Shown piece after piece: positions 10,975 to 22,628 of a DNA stretch of 64,000 nucleotides (position 1 is the first letter of the stretch; the number at the start of each line of letters is the position of its first letter). The position numbers were made by a program, and so were the translations under genes. This DNA is from Humulus lupulus (lineage: Eukaryota; Streptophyta; Magnoliopsida; Rosales; Cannabaceae): contig NC_084793.1 in assembly GCF_963169125.1 (NCBI RefSeq), positions 217,522,652-217,586,651 on the forward strand, written 5' to 3'. The notes beneath the pieces were generated by a model. That model searched no databases, was not told the DNA's origin, and saw only the letters and a list, made by a program, of their open reading frames with translations.

Positions 10975-13900
10975 CGTCTGGGTTTATGGGTTCCTGAAGA
11001 TTAGCTGGACATGTACACTCGCCGCTAAAGACAAGCTCGACTCATGGGTTTGTAGTGGAATACATGAAATTGTATGTTTAAGTGCTTGAATAAAATATGA
11101 GTGTATTAATTGGTATGATTAATAGGGAGCATGAGATACTGATAGGGCCTGGCCCTTGACTGCTGTGTGATGATATTAAGGCATGCTAATTTGCATTGCC
11201 CTTGCATGTGGATGAGTACATGGATGATGATATATGGATTGTGGGTTATTATATGTTTAAATTAAACGTATATGCTATACCTGTTTATTGGCATGGAGGG
11301 CATAATAGGTATGAATGCATTTGGTGATAAAGAAATTTGATAATTTATGTATAATATGGGTGCTTGATATGCTTTATGTGTGTTTGATTGTTATGATTAT
11401 TTGGATCTGCCCTTGAGATGGTTTTGGGTATAAACGTCAGGACTAAGAAGTTTAGTCGGTGAAGACAGATTAATTCAGAGTGTATGTATTGAGAATGGTC
11501 AATCGGATTCAGTTTTGGTTTTGGGAAGGATAGAAGATGACAGCTGGGGGTTGGAGTCCTCCACCTGCCTTTGAGATTCGCGGTTGATGTTTGCTGATGT
11601 ATGAGTCAGGCTGTGAGGTCTGATGGAATGGGTCGGATGAACGAAAAAGGCAAGTTATTGAGGAGGAACATACAAGAATTATTGTGAGGAGGTATTATCC
11701 TCTAGTTTCGAGGAAGGTTTGGGTTTGTTCAGTAATCGATTAATGAATGGGTGTGGTTAATTCCGTTCTTAGTGATATGAGAAGGATAGACTGGGACAAA
11801 GTAGTCGTACTAGGCATTTGTGGTAAGAGGATGTCGAAAGTGGTAAGATAGCGGTTGTATATATCGCTGAGTTTGGTAGGTCGGTCGATCCACTCTGGGT
11901 TATGGTACAAATGGATGAAGTCGGAGATGATAGGTCATTTGTGAGTTAAAATCTGAGATGGTTGTTTGTGTTTGGGCAGTAGGGAAAGGGCCTCATTATC
12001 TAAGATGAAAGAAATACAGGTGATGATATTTTCGTTCATGGAAATGTGGTAAGTATGGCTGCTCGGTGATTGGAAGAATGAGAACCTTTGGTGGTATTAT
12101 GGCTCCTAGTTTGGACAGGAAGGAAGTTCAGTTTTATAGGTTGGCCATCAGGACGGGGAAGACCAGGATATTTTACTCATCTAAAGCTCAAGGTTAGTTT
12201 CTCAGAGGTGACCAGTGAATTGGATAGCCTATGCTTTGGTTGGAAAAAAAAAGAAAAGTTGAAAGGATTTGGTACCGTGCATATATTAGGAAGGATTCAG
12301 ATGGGTATTTGTTGAGGAAAGTTAATATGTTATATAAGGGGCAACCCTGGACAGTCATGAGTATCCCTTGAAGAATATTGATTGGACCGAATGGAAATTA
12401 AATTAGTCAACAAGGATGTAGATGAGAATGCAGCTTTCGGGCACAGTTTGGAACTTGGGTATGGAAGAAGTTTGTATCAGGGACGCAATGAGAGATGATA
12501 TTAGGTTGGTTTAAGGAATTATCGAGTCACCTGGAAAAGTATGCGACTTGTGAGCGAATCGGGTAGAGTAGTGTGTCGTGGGATTCGTGGATATTGCCGG
12601 CTAGGGATGAAGAGTTTAAATGCCTCGTTACAAGACAGGACGGTGTCTTTAGGAGTTGATTATCGGTCTGGTTATTACTAGATAAGGATCAAGGAAAGAG
12701 ACATCTCAGGAAATTATTACTTGTACCGAGAGGGGTGTGATATGTTAACAGTAAGGGTTCCTAATTGCTTGGTGCTTCAGTAATATGGGCAAGTTTAACA
12801 GGCAGAGAATAGAGAAATGACATGGATGGGTTGTATTCAGATTCACTGGGATAGGGCTAAGCACTCCCCAGCTTGAGGTAGAACGTGAACGACTACCATA
12901 CTGATGACATCGTGACTAGGTAGCAGGGTCAGAGGTAAGAAGGTATTAATTTCATTCTTCAAAGGTATTTAAGGTTAAGTTACAGGAAGAGAAGAGATCA
13001 GATATGAAAGAGATTTGATTGGAAGCACACTAAGACCAATGAACACATTAGCTACTACTTGAAGTATCCTCGAAGATAGATATAACGTAAGAATTTTGAG
13101 TATGAAGAGTTGGTTAAGTATAGGGAATAGTGATGGAATGTATGAAAGGAGTGGTAACTCTTAAGTTTAAAAGGGGAGATCCTCGCAGCGTTTAGCAGTT
13201 GTAACTGGAGTGGAAAATCTGTTGTAGGGGAAAGGTCAGAACCCTAGCTAGTGTAACAGATACTACTTGGGTGGTATCAGTGGGACAAGATAGACTGGAT
13301 TAGTTTGTGGGATTCCAGATGAGTATCCAAGAAGTTCGTCATGAAGTACGTCTGCGTAAAGAGATGGGGTGGTGACAAGATTGGCTTCAGTGATAGAATC
13401 AGATCTAAAGACGCTGTATTGAATGGTTTTAACAAAACGGTGAGAGTTAAGGTCTTAATTGTTGAGTAGGATGACATACTTCAAGAAGGATCTTTGATCT
13501 GGTTTTTACCAGCTAGAGATCAGGAATAGTTAGAGATCTTTGATCTGGTTATTACCAGCTAGAGGTCGGGTGTAGTTAGAGATCTTTGATCTGGTTATTA
13601 CCAGCTAGAGGTCGGGTGCAGTTAGAGATCTTTGATCTGGTTATTACCAGTTGGAAATTAGGGAAGAGGATAGGCAAGAGGTTGCTGTTATATTGGATAA
13701 GAGCACTGAGGATGCTGAGTTATGTGTTGAGGGTTTGGTCAATGCCAAATTATTTCCGTGAGATAGGTGAAAGGAGTATTCAAAGAATATCTGAATTGAA
13801 CTTGTGATTGTCTGGATTGACGGCACAATGATATAATCTGGTTGGAACGTCATTAAGGTTGAAGAATGCCTGGGAAGTGAGAGTTTCCCTAGGCGAGCAA

Positions 13901-15128
13901 GATGGTACATGTGGTTGGGTTAAATTCCATGTCTTCTTATAGATTAGAATCAATTGTTGGGTTGCTACGACACCTCAAGACAGGAGGAAGTGATGGTCTA
14001 TGCGTGATGTTGGTTAAAGGACTCGACTAGAATTGGAGTAGAATTTATAGTTTGCTTAATAGCCAGTGGATACTTGGAATTATTATCGTATAAGGGAACA
14101 AGGGCGACAGCTAAGCGGATCCCAAATGAAAGGAATTAAGGGTAATTCTTAATTGAGTTAGCTAAGGATTTTACCATGTTGTGCATAAGTTTATCATGAT
14201 ATAAGGACCAAATCTGGACTCTGATGGACATCGAAATTACACAGAAAATTCTGGATGAATCTCATACTACTCTTTTGGTCTTTTCATCCGGACATTAGGA
14301 AAAAGGGTACAATAATCTGAAGGTTTTGTATTGGAGGCCTAGGTGGAGAGGAATACAATGAATGAGGAACAAAAATTCGTAACTTGATGGTAGTTTGTGA
14401 TAGGCACTGCAGCCTTTGAGTATGTTGTAATGGGAATAAGGAAATGTCGTGAAAGGTATCGTGGAGAGACTACCAAGATGGTTGGGTCATCATGGACCCG
14501 CGTCTGGGGAGAACTTGCTTTTGTCAGTAAGGATAATTGATACAACTGACCAGTACTCAGAACTCTGAGGGAGATGGATGGTAAGCCTCCATGGAATTTA
14601 GGGATTAATTTCATTGAGAGAGGACTTTACTTTATTCTCAGGTCTTGGGAAGGTTAAGGAAGGCGATGAATAGAGAATTGGAATCTGATGAATTTTATTA
14701 CTTTCAGACTGGTGGTAAATCAGAGAAAAAGGGAGTTATCCAGATGTTGGAAGAGCATTTGATAAGATGGGGTGTAATAAAGATTGTATATCATCCATTC
14801 ACTGGAATGAGATAAGTGAGACGTTGTACTTAGATCCGGAGATAGTTCAGAGAATCATTGGGATTATTAGAAGATTGAAATGTGGAAATTCACTTTTTAA
14901 AGTAAATTGAAACGCTTTACAGAATTGGGAAACTCATACATTGATTGATAGGAAATTTGCAGTTAAGGTGGAGTTACTCCATAGGGAGCGACCAGTTCGG
15001 TTATGAGATAGAAAGCAAAAGGGTTAAGGAACAGGATTATACCTTGAGTTAAGGTAACGTTCTAGAACGGTAAGGTCAAGGAATGACTAGAGTGGTTGGA
15101 GTCAGTTATGTAGAAGGTAGTACAGATA
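10975..15128 (+). pseudogene. Decayed interior of element C
   Basis: No frame over about 90 codons here looks like an element protein. Remnants in the expected order: an RT motif (RSGYY, I, RIKERD) at about 12660-12705, further RT-like motif copies at 13489-13660, an integrase remnant resembling the FHPQTDGQSE...LE region at about 14690-14770, and a chromodomain-tail remnant (ERPVR, DRK) at about 14985-15080. I could not recognise gag or protease in 10975-12600. Many interruptions are stops and indels. Confidence 0.75.
13489..13672 (+). repeat. 46-bp tandem repeat made of an RT motif
   Basis: Four copies start at 13489, 13535, 13581 and 13627, exactly 46 bp apart. Each contains a stretch readable as D-L-stop-SGYYQLEV, the RT palm motif usually DLRSGYHQL. 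Because 46 is not a multiple of 3, successive copies fall in different frames, so the expansion happened after coding was lost. Confidence 0.85.
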
Positions 15129-15148
15129 AAATTTCGAGGACGAAATTT
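15129..15148. repeat. Inverted repeat beside the purine tract of element C
   Basis: AAATTTCG-AGGA-CGAAATTT, the counterpart of 7559-7578 in B. It is intact although the preceding pol is badly decayed. Confidence 0.8.
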
Positions 15149-15150
15149 CT

Positions 15151-15162
15151 GTAAGGGGGGAA
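15151..15162 (+). promoter_or_regulatory. Polypurine tract of element C
   Basis: GTAAGGGGGGAA just before the 3' LTR start at 15167; the expected primer for plus-strand DNA synthesis. Confidence 0.8.
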
Positions 15163-15166
15163 TAGT

Positions 15167-17660
15167 TGTAACGACCCAAATTTGCTAATAAGGCTTAAGG
15201 GCCTTGATTAGCGTGCCTGGAGGGCATAATGGGAAGTATGCGTGAATTTAATGATTAAGACGCATGATTATGATTTTAAGCATGTTATATGACTATTTGA
15301 GTATTTGAGATGCATGATTATGTGTATTATGGTATGTGATAATTCTAGCCCGTTGAGGGCATACGTGTGATAATTATGTGATGTGATTTGTACCACGTGG
15401 GTGTGGTGATATTAATGTGATGCACGTGCCGAGACGGTCCTAGAGAGCTAGTTAACTCAAAAGTTACAACGGGATTTTATACTCGGCTCGGGAGGAGCCT
15501 AGGGGTATTTTGGGGATTTTGTAATTTAGTTCTTGTGAGATATTGGTAACTGGTGGTTTGGTAACTTGTGTAGCTGTTAGTAACCATAGAGAGTAACAAG
15601 ATTGGTTAAAGGAAGTGGTAGAATTGCAAAGCTGGTAAAAAGACAAGTATGGCCTTGAGGTTTAGTTAGGAAGGGGTATTAGTGGAAGGGTAGAACAGTC
15701 ATTTGGTAGGATAAATGATCATTAGCTGAAGGGAAAATATGATATACGTATAACACTTGGAGAAATGGGTTTATGCTGAAATTGGGGACCTAGAGGAAGA
15801 GCAAACCTAAGAAGAAGAAAGGGAAGAACTGAATTTAGCTTTTGGAAGAAGAATTTAAGGGTGATTGAAGTTGTCAAGCAAGCTTAGATCAAGGATATTC
15901 AGAGGTAAGATCTTGATTATGATATATCCAAGTTTTAAGTCTGAAATTTTAGATAATGAATGTGATTTGAGGCAAGTTGGTGGCTGGTTTTATGTAATTT
16001 CAGAGTTGGGAAATCAAGGGGGAAGGAGGTTTAGAGCTAGAGGTTGGACTCATCATTCAAGGTAAGGTCTCTGTGTGTTTATTAGGCTTGTTTCTATTAA
16101 AGTATAGGGAGTTTGGAGTGTGGTTTGTGTTTGAGTTCAAGCTGTTCTTAATTTTCTGGTTTGAGTTGCTAAGTGTGAAATTCAAGAGTGAATTTTAGGT
16201 TTGAAGGTGTGAGTGAGCTTGGGCATGATGTTTTTGGGTTGTGGTGATGTTTATTAAGGGTTTAGAGTTGGTTTTGGGACTTAGGATGGAGTTTGGGGTG
16301 ATTTGGAGAGGTTGGAGCTCGGGAAAATGCGAAGGAAAAACCCAGAATTCTGGGCTGCGAAGGCGTGCCGCGGCACGAGTTTTGTGTGCCGCGGCTTGGA
16401 GTCTCTGACTGTTGGGTGTCGCGACACAAGGAAGTGGTGCCGCGGCACAAGGCTAATTTCAGAGTGTCACTTTTGGCAATTTTTGGCCTTTGCTCCGGGG
16501 GTTCGGGGGGATGTCTCCGGGGTGTTGTTCTAAGGTTTTGGGGGTTCCGAGAGTGTGGGTTAGGTTCCGGGAAGGTAGTCTTGGATTGGTTAATGACAAA
16601 GAATATTATGTTTGTGTTGTGATTAGGACTTTGGAGAGGCTCAGAGTAGAGGACTGTGCTTGTGGCTACGTGGCATCGGAAACCAGTGAATTGAAAGGTA
16701 AGAAAGCTGCACCTGAGTATGTGGTTAGGTTGGGACTAAGTGCTCCCTATGTTTGTATGCATTATTATGTGAATGTGATTAACCATGTGGTCACGATGGG
16801 ACTAAGAGTTCCCAATATTTCTATATCATGTCATGAGATGGTGTTATTACGCCGTGGGACATGCGATTACCGGCCTAAGGGTGTCGGAATCATTATTTGC
16901 GCACTGGGGCGCGGCTCAGCCACTGGGAGCTGAGGCAGCTTATTTATCACTGAGCTCGGTTAAGCTGGCCGGAGTCAGTGAGTATTACACTGGGGGCGGC
17001 CCTATTGATCCGAAGACAGTGTGTTAAATAGAGGGTGCGACTAAGGGCGCCAACCCTGAATGTTATTTGATGGATATGACAATCTATTAGTTATGAACGT
17101 GAATATTGTGCTATGAATATAGTTGATTGACTGTCTGGATGACAATTGTTATCAATACGTGGATAGGTGTTATGAACTGATGAATTTCTGATTATGCACT
17201 GTGGAATATTTGATTATTGATGTTAATCTTGCTATGTTATTATGCTTTCTTGCTGGGCCCTGGCTCACGGGTGCTACGTGGTGCAGGTAAGGGCAAGGGT
17301 AGGCTGAATCAACCATGAGTTGGAGAGCTCTGGGGGCGAGGTGTACATTGTCAGCTGCTCGGCCGCCACGGTCGACAAATTGTGCAGGACAGAAACCTAA
17401 AATGTATATTTTTCCATTAGAGTGGCTTCAACTATTTGTAACTTCTAGAATTTGTTGTAACTAAGCATCTAAACCCTGTTTCGAGTCTCCATGTACTAAA
17501 TCGTCATTTTTAATGAAAATAGCCTGTTTGTAACCAAAATCTTTTTATTCCTACTCTGATAATGGTATAGAGCTTACACTTTGTCTGAATGACTTGATTA
17601 GCAAGTCTTGCACTATTTTAAACACACAGTGTAACGGTCTTGGTTATCCAGGGCGTTACA
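15167..17660 (+). repeat. 3' LTR of element C
   Basis: 2494 bp, TGTAACGACCC to GGGCGTTACA, near-identical to 8444-10959. Its palindrome array (about 16360-16452) lacks one roughly 20-bp unit, which accounts for most of the length difference. It ends directly at the ATCGA duplication in integrase of B. Confidence 0.95.
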
Positions 17661-18319
17661 ATCGACCTAGGCACTCCATGGAGGCGCACGATCTCTCTCA
17701 CATAGATATCTGCATACTGGTCAACTGTACATGTAGTCCTTACTGGCAAGAGATGAGCTAACTTGGTGTAGCGATCCACTATCACCCAAATAGAATCATG
17801 CTGACCAACAATCCTGGGTAAGCCAGCCACAAAATCCATTATGATGTCCTCCCACTTCCACTCTGGGATATCCAGAGGCTGCAATAACCCTACCGGCCTT
17901 TGATGCTCAGCCTTGACCTGTTGACATGTCAAGCACTTAGCCACATACTCCACATCCCTCTTCATCCCTGGCCACCAATACAACGATCTCACATCCTGAT
18001 ACATCTTCATGGTGCCTGGATGCAAAGAGTAAGGTGTAGTATGAGATTCATCCAGAATCTCTCGCCTCAAAGCAGTGTCTAACGGGACACACATCCGTCC
18101 CTTGTATCTCAACAAGCCCAAATCAGACACTGTATAATCTCTGGATGCTCCAGCCATAACATCTTCTCTGATCTTGATCAGCTGTGGATCACTCAACTGA
18201 CCCTCCTTAATTCTCTCCAATAGTGTAGATTGTAGCATAATATTAGCCAACTGGCCCACCAGCAACTCTATACCAGCTATGGTCATATCATCTACTAACT
18301 CCCTGGCTATCAGCCCCAT
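17661..18319 (-). pseudogene. Element B integrase zinc finger and first part of core
   Basis: Reads left from 18319: linker, then a complete His-His-Cys-Cys zinc finger (TTPYSLHPG with YVAKCLTCQQVK), then the start of the catalytic core with VIVDRYTKLAHLL (first Asp) and VRLHGVPRSIV. The frame stops at the ATCGA duplication where element C entered; the rest of the core is at 8443-8144. Confidence 0.88.
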
Positions 18320-18809
18320 GAATCTGTCCCGAACCCTTCTGGCTTAAAGCATCAGCTACCACGTTGGCTTTTCCTGGATGATACAGAATCTCACAGTCAT
18401 AATCTTTTACTAACTCCAGCCAACGCCTTTGTCTCATATTCAAATCTTTCTGGGTGAAGAAGTATTTCAGGCTCTTGTGGTCTGTATAGATCTCACACTT
18501 CACTCCATAAAGATAATGTCTCCATATCTTTAAAGCAAAGACCACAACCACCAACTCTAAATCATTAGTATGTTATCTCTTTTCATACTCCTTCAACTGA
18601 CGAGAAGCATAGGCAATTACCTTCTCTGACTGCATCAGAACACAGCCCAAACCCTGATGAGAAGCATCACAATAAATCACAAACTTCTCCTGATTTGTTG
18701 GAAGACTCAGAATCAGAGCTGTAATCAATCTCTGCTTCAGTTCCTGGAAGCTGTTCTCACACTTATCTGACCACTCAAATTTCTGACTCTTGCGTGTTAG
18801 CTCAGTCAA
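18288..18809 (-). pseudogene. Element B RNase H
   Basis: Segment 18809-18573 includes [16 protein letters not shown] (first catalytic Asp). Segment 18554-18288 includes [13 protein letters not shown] and VVADALSQK. The two are separated by a stop and lesions at about 18555-18572, and the overlap at 18288-18319 with the integrase segment shows a frameshift there. Very similar to RNase H of A. Confidence 0.87.
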
Positions 18810-19034
18810 TGCAATAACAATCTTTGAGAAACATCCACGAAACGCCTATAATAACCTGCCAATCCAAGGAAACTTCTAACCTCATAAGCATTCTTTGGCC
18901 TTGGCCAATCTCTCACCGCTTCAATCTTTGCTGGATCTACCTTAATCCCCTCCTTACTGACAATGTGCCCAAGAAAAGATACATGAGATAACCAGAACTC
19001 ACGCTTCTTGAATTTAGCAAACAATCTGTGTTCC
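18806..19034 (-). pseudogene. Element B reverse transcriptase, C-terminal remnant
   Basis: Begins at [11 protein letters not shown], runs through [22 protein letters not shown] and [14 protein letters not shown]. The palm and catalytic YIDD/FIDD part is missing because a deletion joins this point to the B LTR at about 19035. Confidence 0.88.
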
Positions 19035-19142
19035 CTCACATAAACATGCATATAATCATTTAATGGCATAATTAAACAGTTATGACCCTCCCGGCCTACT
19101 AATCCAGCCATTAAACCGCATTAGGGATTTCGGGGCATTACA
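19035..19142 (-). repeat. Remnant of 5' LTR of element B
   Basis: About 108 bp matching 7433-7540, the first part of the B LTR on the minus strand, ending in CATTACA at 19142. It joins directly to RT sequence on its left; LTR and RT appear to share GTGA at the joint. The rest of the 5' LTR, gag, protease and half of RT are deleted. Confidence 0.85.
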
Positions 19143-19946
19143 TATTTCCTAGGTTTGCTAGCTTAACCCCTAGCTCGATCTTTGGTCGAAGTCCTCTAAT
19201 GAACTTGGTCACCCTCAGATAGTCAGTTGGAACCATTTTCGGTGCAAACTTGGATAATCGTTCGAACTGCCGAGCATACTTTGCCACTGATAAACTCCCT
19301 TGCTTCAGGCCAGAGAACTCCTCGACTCTTGAAGCGATGACAATCGAATTATAGTACTTTTGTGGAACAGCTCCACAAATCGGGTCCAAGTCATGGTGGC
19401 AACATCATGCGTCTGCTGGACTAAGTCCCACCATATTCTGGCATCTTTCTTGAGCAGAGATGAAACACAGGATATGCGGTCCGCGTTGCCTAGATTCATG
19501 TGTGTCAGGATTGGCTCCACATTTTTGAGCCATTCTTCCACCTTGAAGGGGTCTGTAGTCCCTTCAAAGTTCAGAGTGTGTTGCTTACAAAACCGCTCAT
19601 AAACTAGCACCATGTGTTGAACTGGATATGGCGCATAGTTCACCACTGGCCATCCCCCATATGGACCAACTTGTTGGGGTGCTGGGGCCATTTGCTGCGG
19701 CTATGGTTGTGGTGAAGGCGGAGGCTAAGTCTGAGGCTGAGCCTGTTGTCGCTGTTGCTGCAGTAATTCCTCAACTTGTTATCGCAGTCTGGCAATTTCT
19801 GCAGTGTTGTCAACTGGCAGCGGCAACGGCACATTGCGGTTGGCAGTAGCACGTACTCCCCTTCTGGGAACCGGAGGGGCTTCATTGCTCACCGGAGTAG
19901 CGTTGGAGGCATTGCTAGTGGTGCAAGCAGATCTTCGGAGCGACAT
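19143..19946 (-). pseudogene. Element A gag, N-terminal part
   Basis: The ATG at 19946 opens a frame starting MSLRRSACTTSN, followed by a short Leu/Gln-rich coiled segment and, after two TAG stops near 19700-19725 (both CAG-to-TAG type), the capsid-like domain: FEGTTDPFKVEEWL, ARIWWDL, then VEEFSGLKQGSL, YARQFERLSKFAP and FIRGLRPKIEL. The frame shifts between the 19691-19305 and 19389-19138 segments. At 19143 it is cut by element B and continues at 5178-4197. Confidence 0.86.
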
Positions 19947-20477
19947 CTTAGCAGAGTTCTAACAGTTGAGAGAAACATGTCAAAAATTTACCCTAATAGG
20001 CTCTAAGGCAAAAAATTAATCTAAACAAACATAACTCGGACCTATTAATTATGTCTTTTTATGAAAGTTATATAAGCCTTCTTTATTATTAGAGTGGGTT
20101 GCTATACTTAGAAAAATAAGCCATCTTTATTATTTTCTAAGTCTGTTTCTAATCATCCTATATGACTTAATTCTCAGGCTTGAAACTCATCTTTGTTCCA
20201 AAGTTAACCATATTGAGGGAGGGTTGGGATCAGTAAAATCGTTCCCACTACTATGGCCCCCTAACTCTCAATATAGAAACTCGGTTCATTAGTTTGTATC
20301 CACCCTCACCGAACTTAGTCATTATTTATTTAAATTATTATTTATTATGATTGCAAAAGAAAATCAAACTCATACATGTTAACAAAATAACATTGATATT
20401 AATTTGGAAAAAAAAAGTTTTTCACTATTTACAATCATAAATGCAAATAAATAAAAAAAATAAGAAACTAATCTATT
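19947..20477 (-). other. Spacer between extra ORF and gag of element A
   Basis: About 530 bp of AT-rich sequence without a coherent frame. A pyrimidine-rich stretch ending CTCAACTGTTAG lies just upstream of the gag ATG on the minus strand and could be a splice acceptor, which would let gag be expressed from a spliced RNA; that is inference. Confidence 0.45.
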
Positions 20478-20668
20478 TTAAAAATCAGGATCTTCTACAT
20501 CCGATCCTTCATCTAACATATTGTCATCTATTTCTTCATAGTCATCATTGTCTTGTGCCTCAAAATGCCCTCGAGGAAGATTCGTAAAATTTCTATGTTT
20601 TTGCTCATTTGTAAATTGAAATTCCATTTTTGAAGTGAACCTAAGTATGAGAAAATAATATCTCATAG
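20478..20668 (-). pseudogene. Element A extra ORF (between primer site and gag), second half
   Basis: Minus-strand frame ending in a very acidic tail (DNDDYEEIDDNM and GSDVEDPDF, then stop at 20478). It is the continuation of 22910-22629: ignoring the solo LTR 20669-22628 and one CATAG, the frame continues without a stop, giving a protein of about 155 residues. I do not recognise the product. The acidic C-terminus and basic, heptad-like N-terminal half suggest a protein-protein or nucleic-acid-associated role, but nothing in it proves a function. Confidence 0.6.
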
Positions 20669-22628
20669 AGTAATGACCCAACTAATTCTAGACTTTGGAC
20701 CATTAATAACTACTATACATAGACATTATTCTTAGGAAAACTTACATATGAAATAGTTATAACTTTATTAAAAATTGTAGGCAAAAGTTAAATACATAAA
20801 AATTTGGTTAGGATATGGGATCCCATTGTTTTGAAAATAAAACATAACATAACTTAAATATTAAATAAAATGGTTACAATATTAAGTGCGGAAATACATA
20901 GAAATCATAATTAAAAGACTTAAACAACTTCATCCTCGAATCGTTCGCGCAGTCCACCGATTCCATTCTCCCTCAATACACAATCCCAAGCTGCCAAGAA
21001 TCTTCCCGCTGCCAAACTATTTTCCTGCACATATAAAACATAAAGGAATGAACCTAATGCCCAGCAAGGAAAATCTAATACAAGCATGAAACATAATCAT
21101 ACACATAAACTATGAACATATATCATATACTATAACACATATATCATAATTCTAACCCATGTACATGGTAACTATTGGGGTTTGCTAACTAAGCAACTAT
21201 AAGCCTCAAACTACAATGAGGTTTGCTAGTTAAGCAACTATAAGCCCCAAAGCATAAAAGTATTGGGGTTTTCTATATAGAAACTATAAACCCCAAAACA
21301 TTCATTACATATAAAAACATACTATAGCATAATCATAACATATAAAAACATACTATAACATAATCATATAAACATATAATACTATCCTATTTTCCTTACC
21401 AAATACCGGGATGTGAGAACAAGGACGGGATTTTGGAGCACTCCAAAAAACCATTAATAGAGAGGTGAGTATTCTAAAAGAAAAAGATGAAAAGAAATGA
21501 ACTAAACCACCGAGAAGGTACTTACCGACAAGAACCTCAAGTTCAAAGAACTTAGATGCCTAACCACGAATAAAAATAGCGAGTTAGGAAATGAGTAGAG
21601 AAAAACTATAAGAACTAATGAAACAATACAGAAAGGAACTAAGAATAGGAATACCTTTGAAATTGCTATACCCGAACTACACCTCAATAACGATAAACAC
21701 ACTATGAACCTTACTTCCCAAGTGTTTAATAAGCTTAGAATGATAAAGCTTATAACCCCAACCCAAGTGTTTAACACTCTAAAGTAAACCTAGCAGCTTG
21801 AAGGCTCTGAACTCAGCTTGAAGAATGAAAGAAATGGCTGGGTATTAGGTCCTATTTATAGAGTTCAAGAATGAAAAGATCTTCATTTAGCTTGAATAAA
21901 AATAATGACTTTTTAATTGAAAAACATTTGAATAATCGTTCAGTAGAGGTTGAAGACTCGGTCAAAAAGATTCTAGCTTATCAAGAGGTTTATGGAATAA
22001 AATGAGCTCGGTTTCAAAATCATTTGAAAATGCAGCCCTAGAGCCGATATATGGCCTACCATAGGCGATATATCGCCTGGGCTCATATTCCTAAGGCTCG
22101 TCGAAATGGTCGTGCGAAGTTACGTGCTTTTTGTATCCTCGTGTGGCGATATATCGCCCCCTAGAGCTGCGATATATCGGCATATGCCGAAATATTATAC
22201 ACGTAATTATACTTTTTCAGCCTAATTTGAATTGAGTAAACAACTTTGACTGAGTCCTATAACGATTTCAAAGCTGCTGGCAGACTCTGGGATTTTAAAA
22301 TATTACTCTTTATAAATTATTCCTCAAAAATACTTAATTTCTCATTAAACACGCACATGACAAATGTCATTATCTTATTGGGTCGATCTAAACCTTATAG
22401 TATAATAAATATCATCTTCATAATCAGTCATATTAATCAAACCTTAAGTTATAATTAATATTCTTAAACTATAGGTTAAACTTATAAAATTTACAAGTGT
22501 TGCTACGAGTGTCCAACTAAGTCCCGGCTTGAACCAAAATCCACAGTAATAAACATACTACAACTACTACTAACTATTACTATTACTACTACTATCTAAC
22601 TTGCTAAGTAAAGTTCTTGGACTCTACA
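20669..22628 (-). repeat. Solo LTR of the element A family
   Basis: 1960 bp, TGTAGAGTCC at 22628 (minus) to GTCATTAC at about 20671, where the terminal CA has mutated. Flanked by CATAG at 20664-20668 and 22629-22633. It is inserted in the extra ORF of A and is more diverged from A's own LTRs than they are from each other. It has the minus-strand TATAAATA at 21853-21860, two perfect GGCGATATATCGCC motifs (22064-22077 and 22145-22158), and a three-fold TTGGGG...CCCCAA repeat at about 21174-21297. Confidence 0.9.
22036..22185. repeat. GGCGATATATCGCC palindrome cluster in A-family solo LTR
   Basis: Four motifs: CCGATATATGG, two perfect 14-bp palindromes (22064-22077, 22145-22158) and GCGATATATCGG. 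Equivalent clusters are at 712-852, 26580-26722 and, reversed, 31014-31142. Confidence 0.88.

Larger units (their letters stand above)
8444..17660 (+). mobile_element. Element C: Ty3/gypsy chromovirus with near-identical LTRs and decayed interior
   Basis: 9217 bp: 5' LTR 8444-10959, primer site, interior, inverted repeat, purine tract, 3' LTR 15167-17660, flanked by ATCGA. The LTRs are nearly identical (I count roughly 20 differences by eye plus loss of one short repeat). The 4.2-kb interior nonetheless has no long frame: only worn RT, integrase and chromodomain-tail remnants are recognisable. This suggests a copy mobilised in trans after its coding region had already decayed. Confidence 0.93.
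5179..19142 (-). mobile_element. Element B: Ty3/gypsy chromovirus inserted in gag of A, 5' half deleted
   Basis: B has a full 3' LTR (5179-7540), pol pieces at 7577-8443 and 17661-19034, and only about 108 bp of its 5' LTR (19035-19142). Primer site, gag, protease and the first part of RT are missing: the LTR remnant joins directly to RT sequence. B sits in gag of A and is itself split by element C. The pol tail has the same chromodomain-like end as A, so it is a relative of the Tekay/Del type. Confidence 0.87.

Noticed and set aside
12088..12315. 75-codon frame in the interior of C
   Set aside because: No similarity to retroelement proteins in frame; likely a chance opening within decayed pol.
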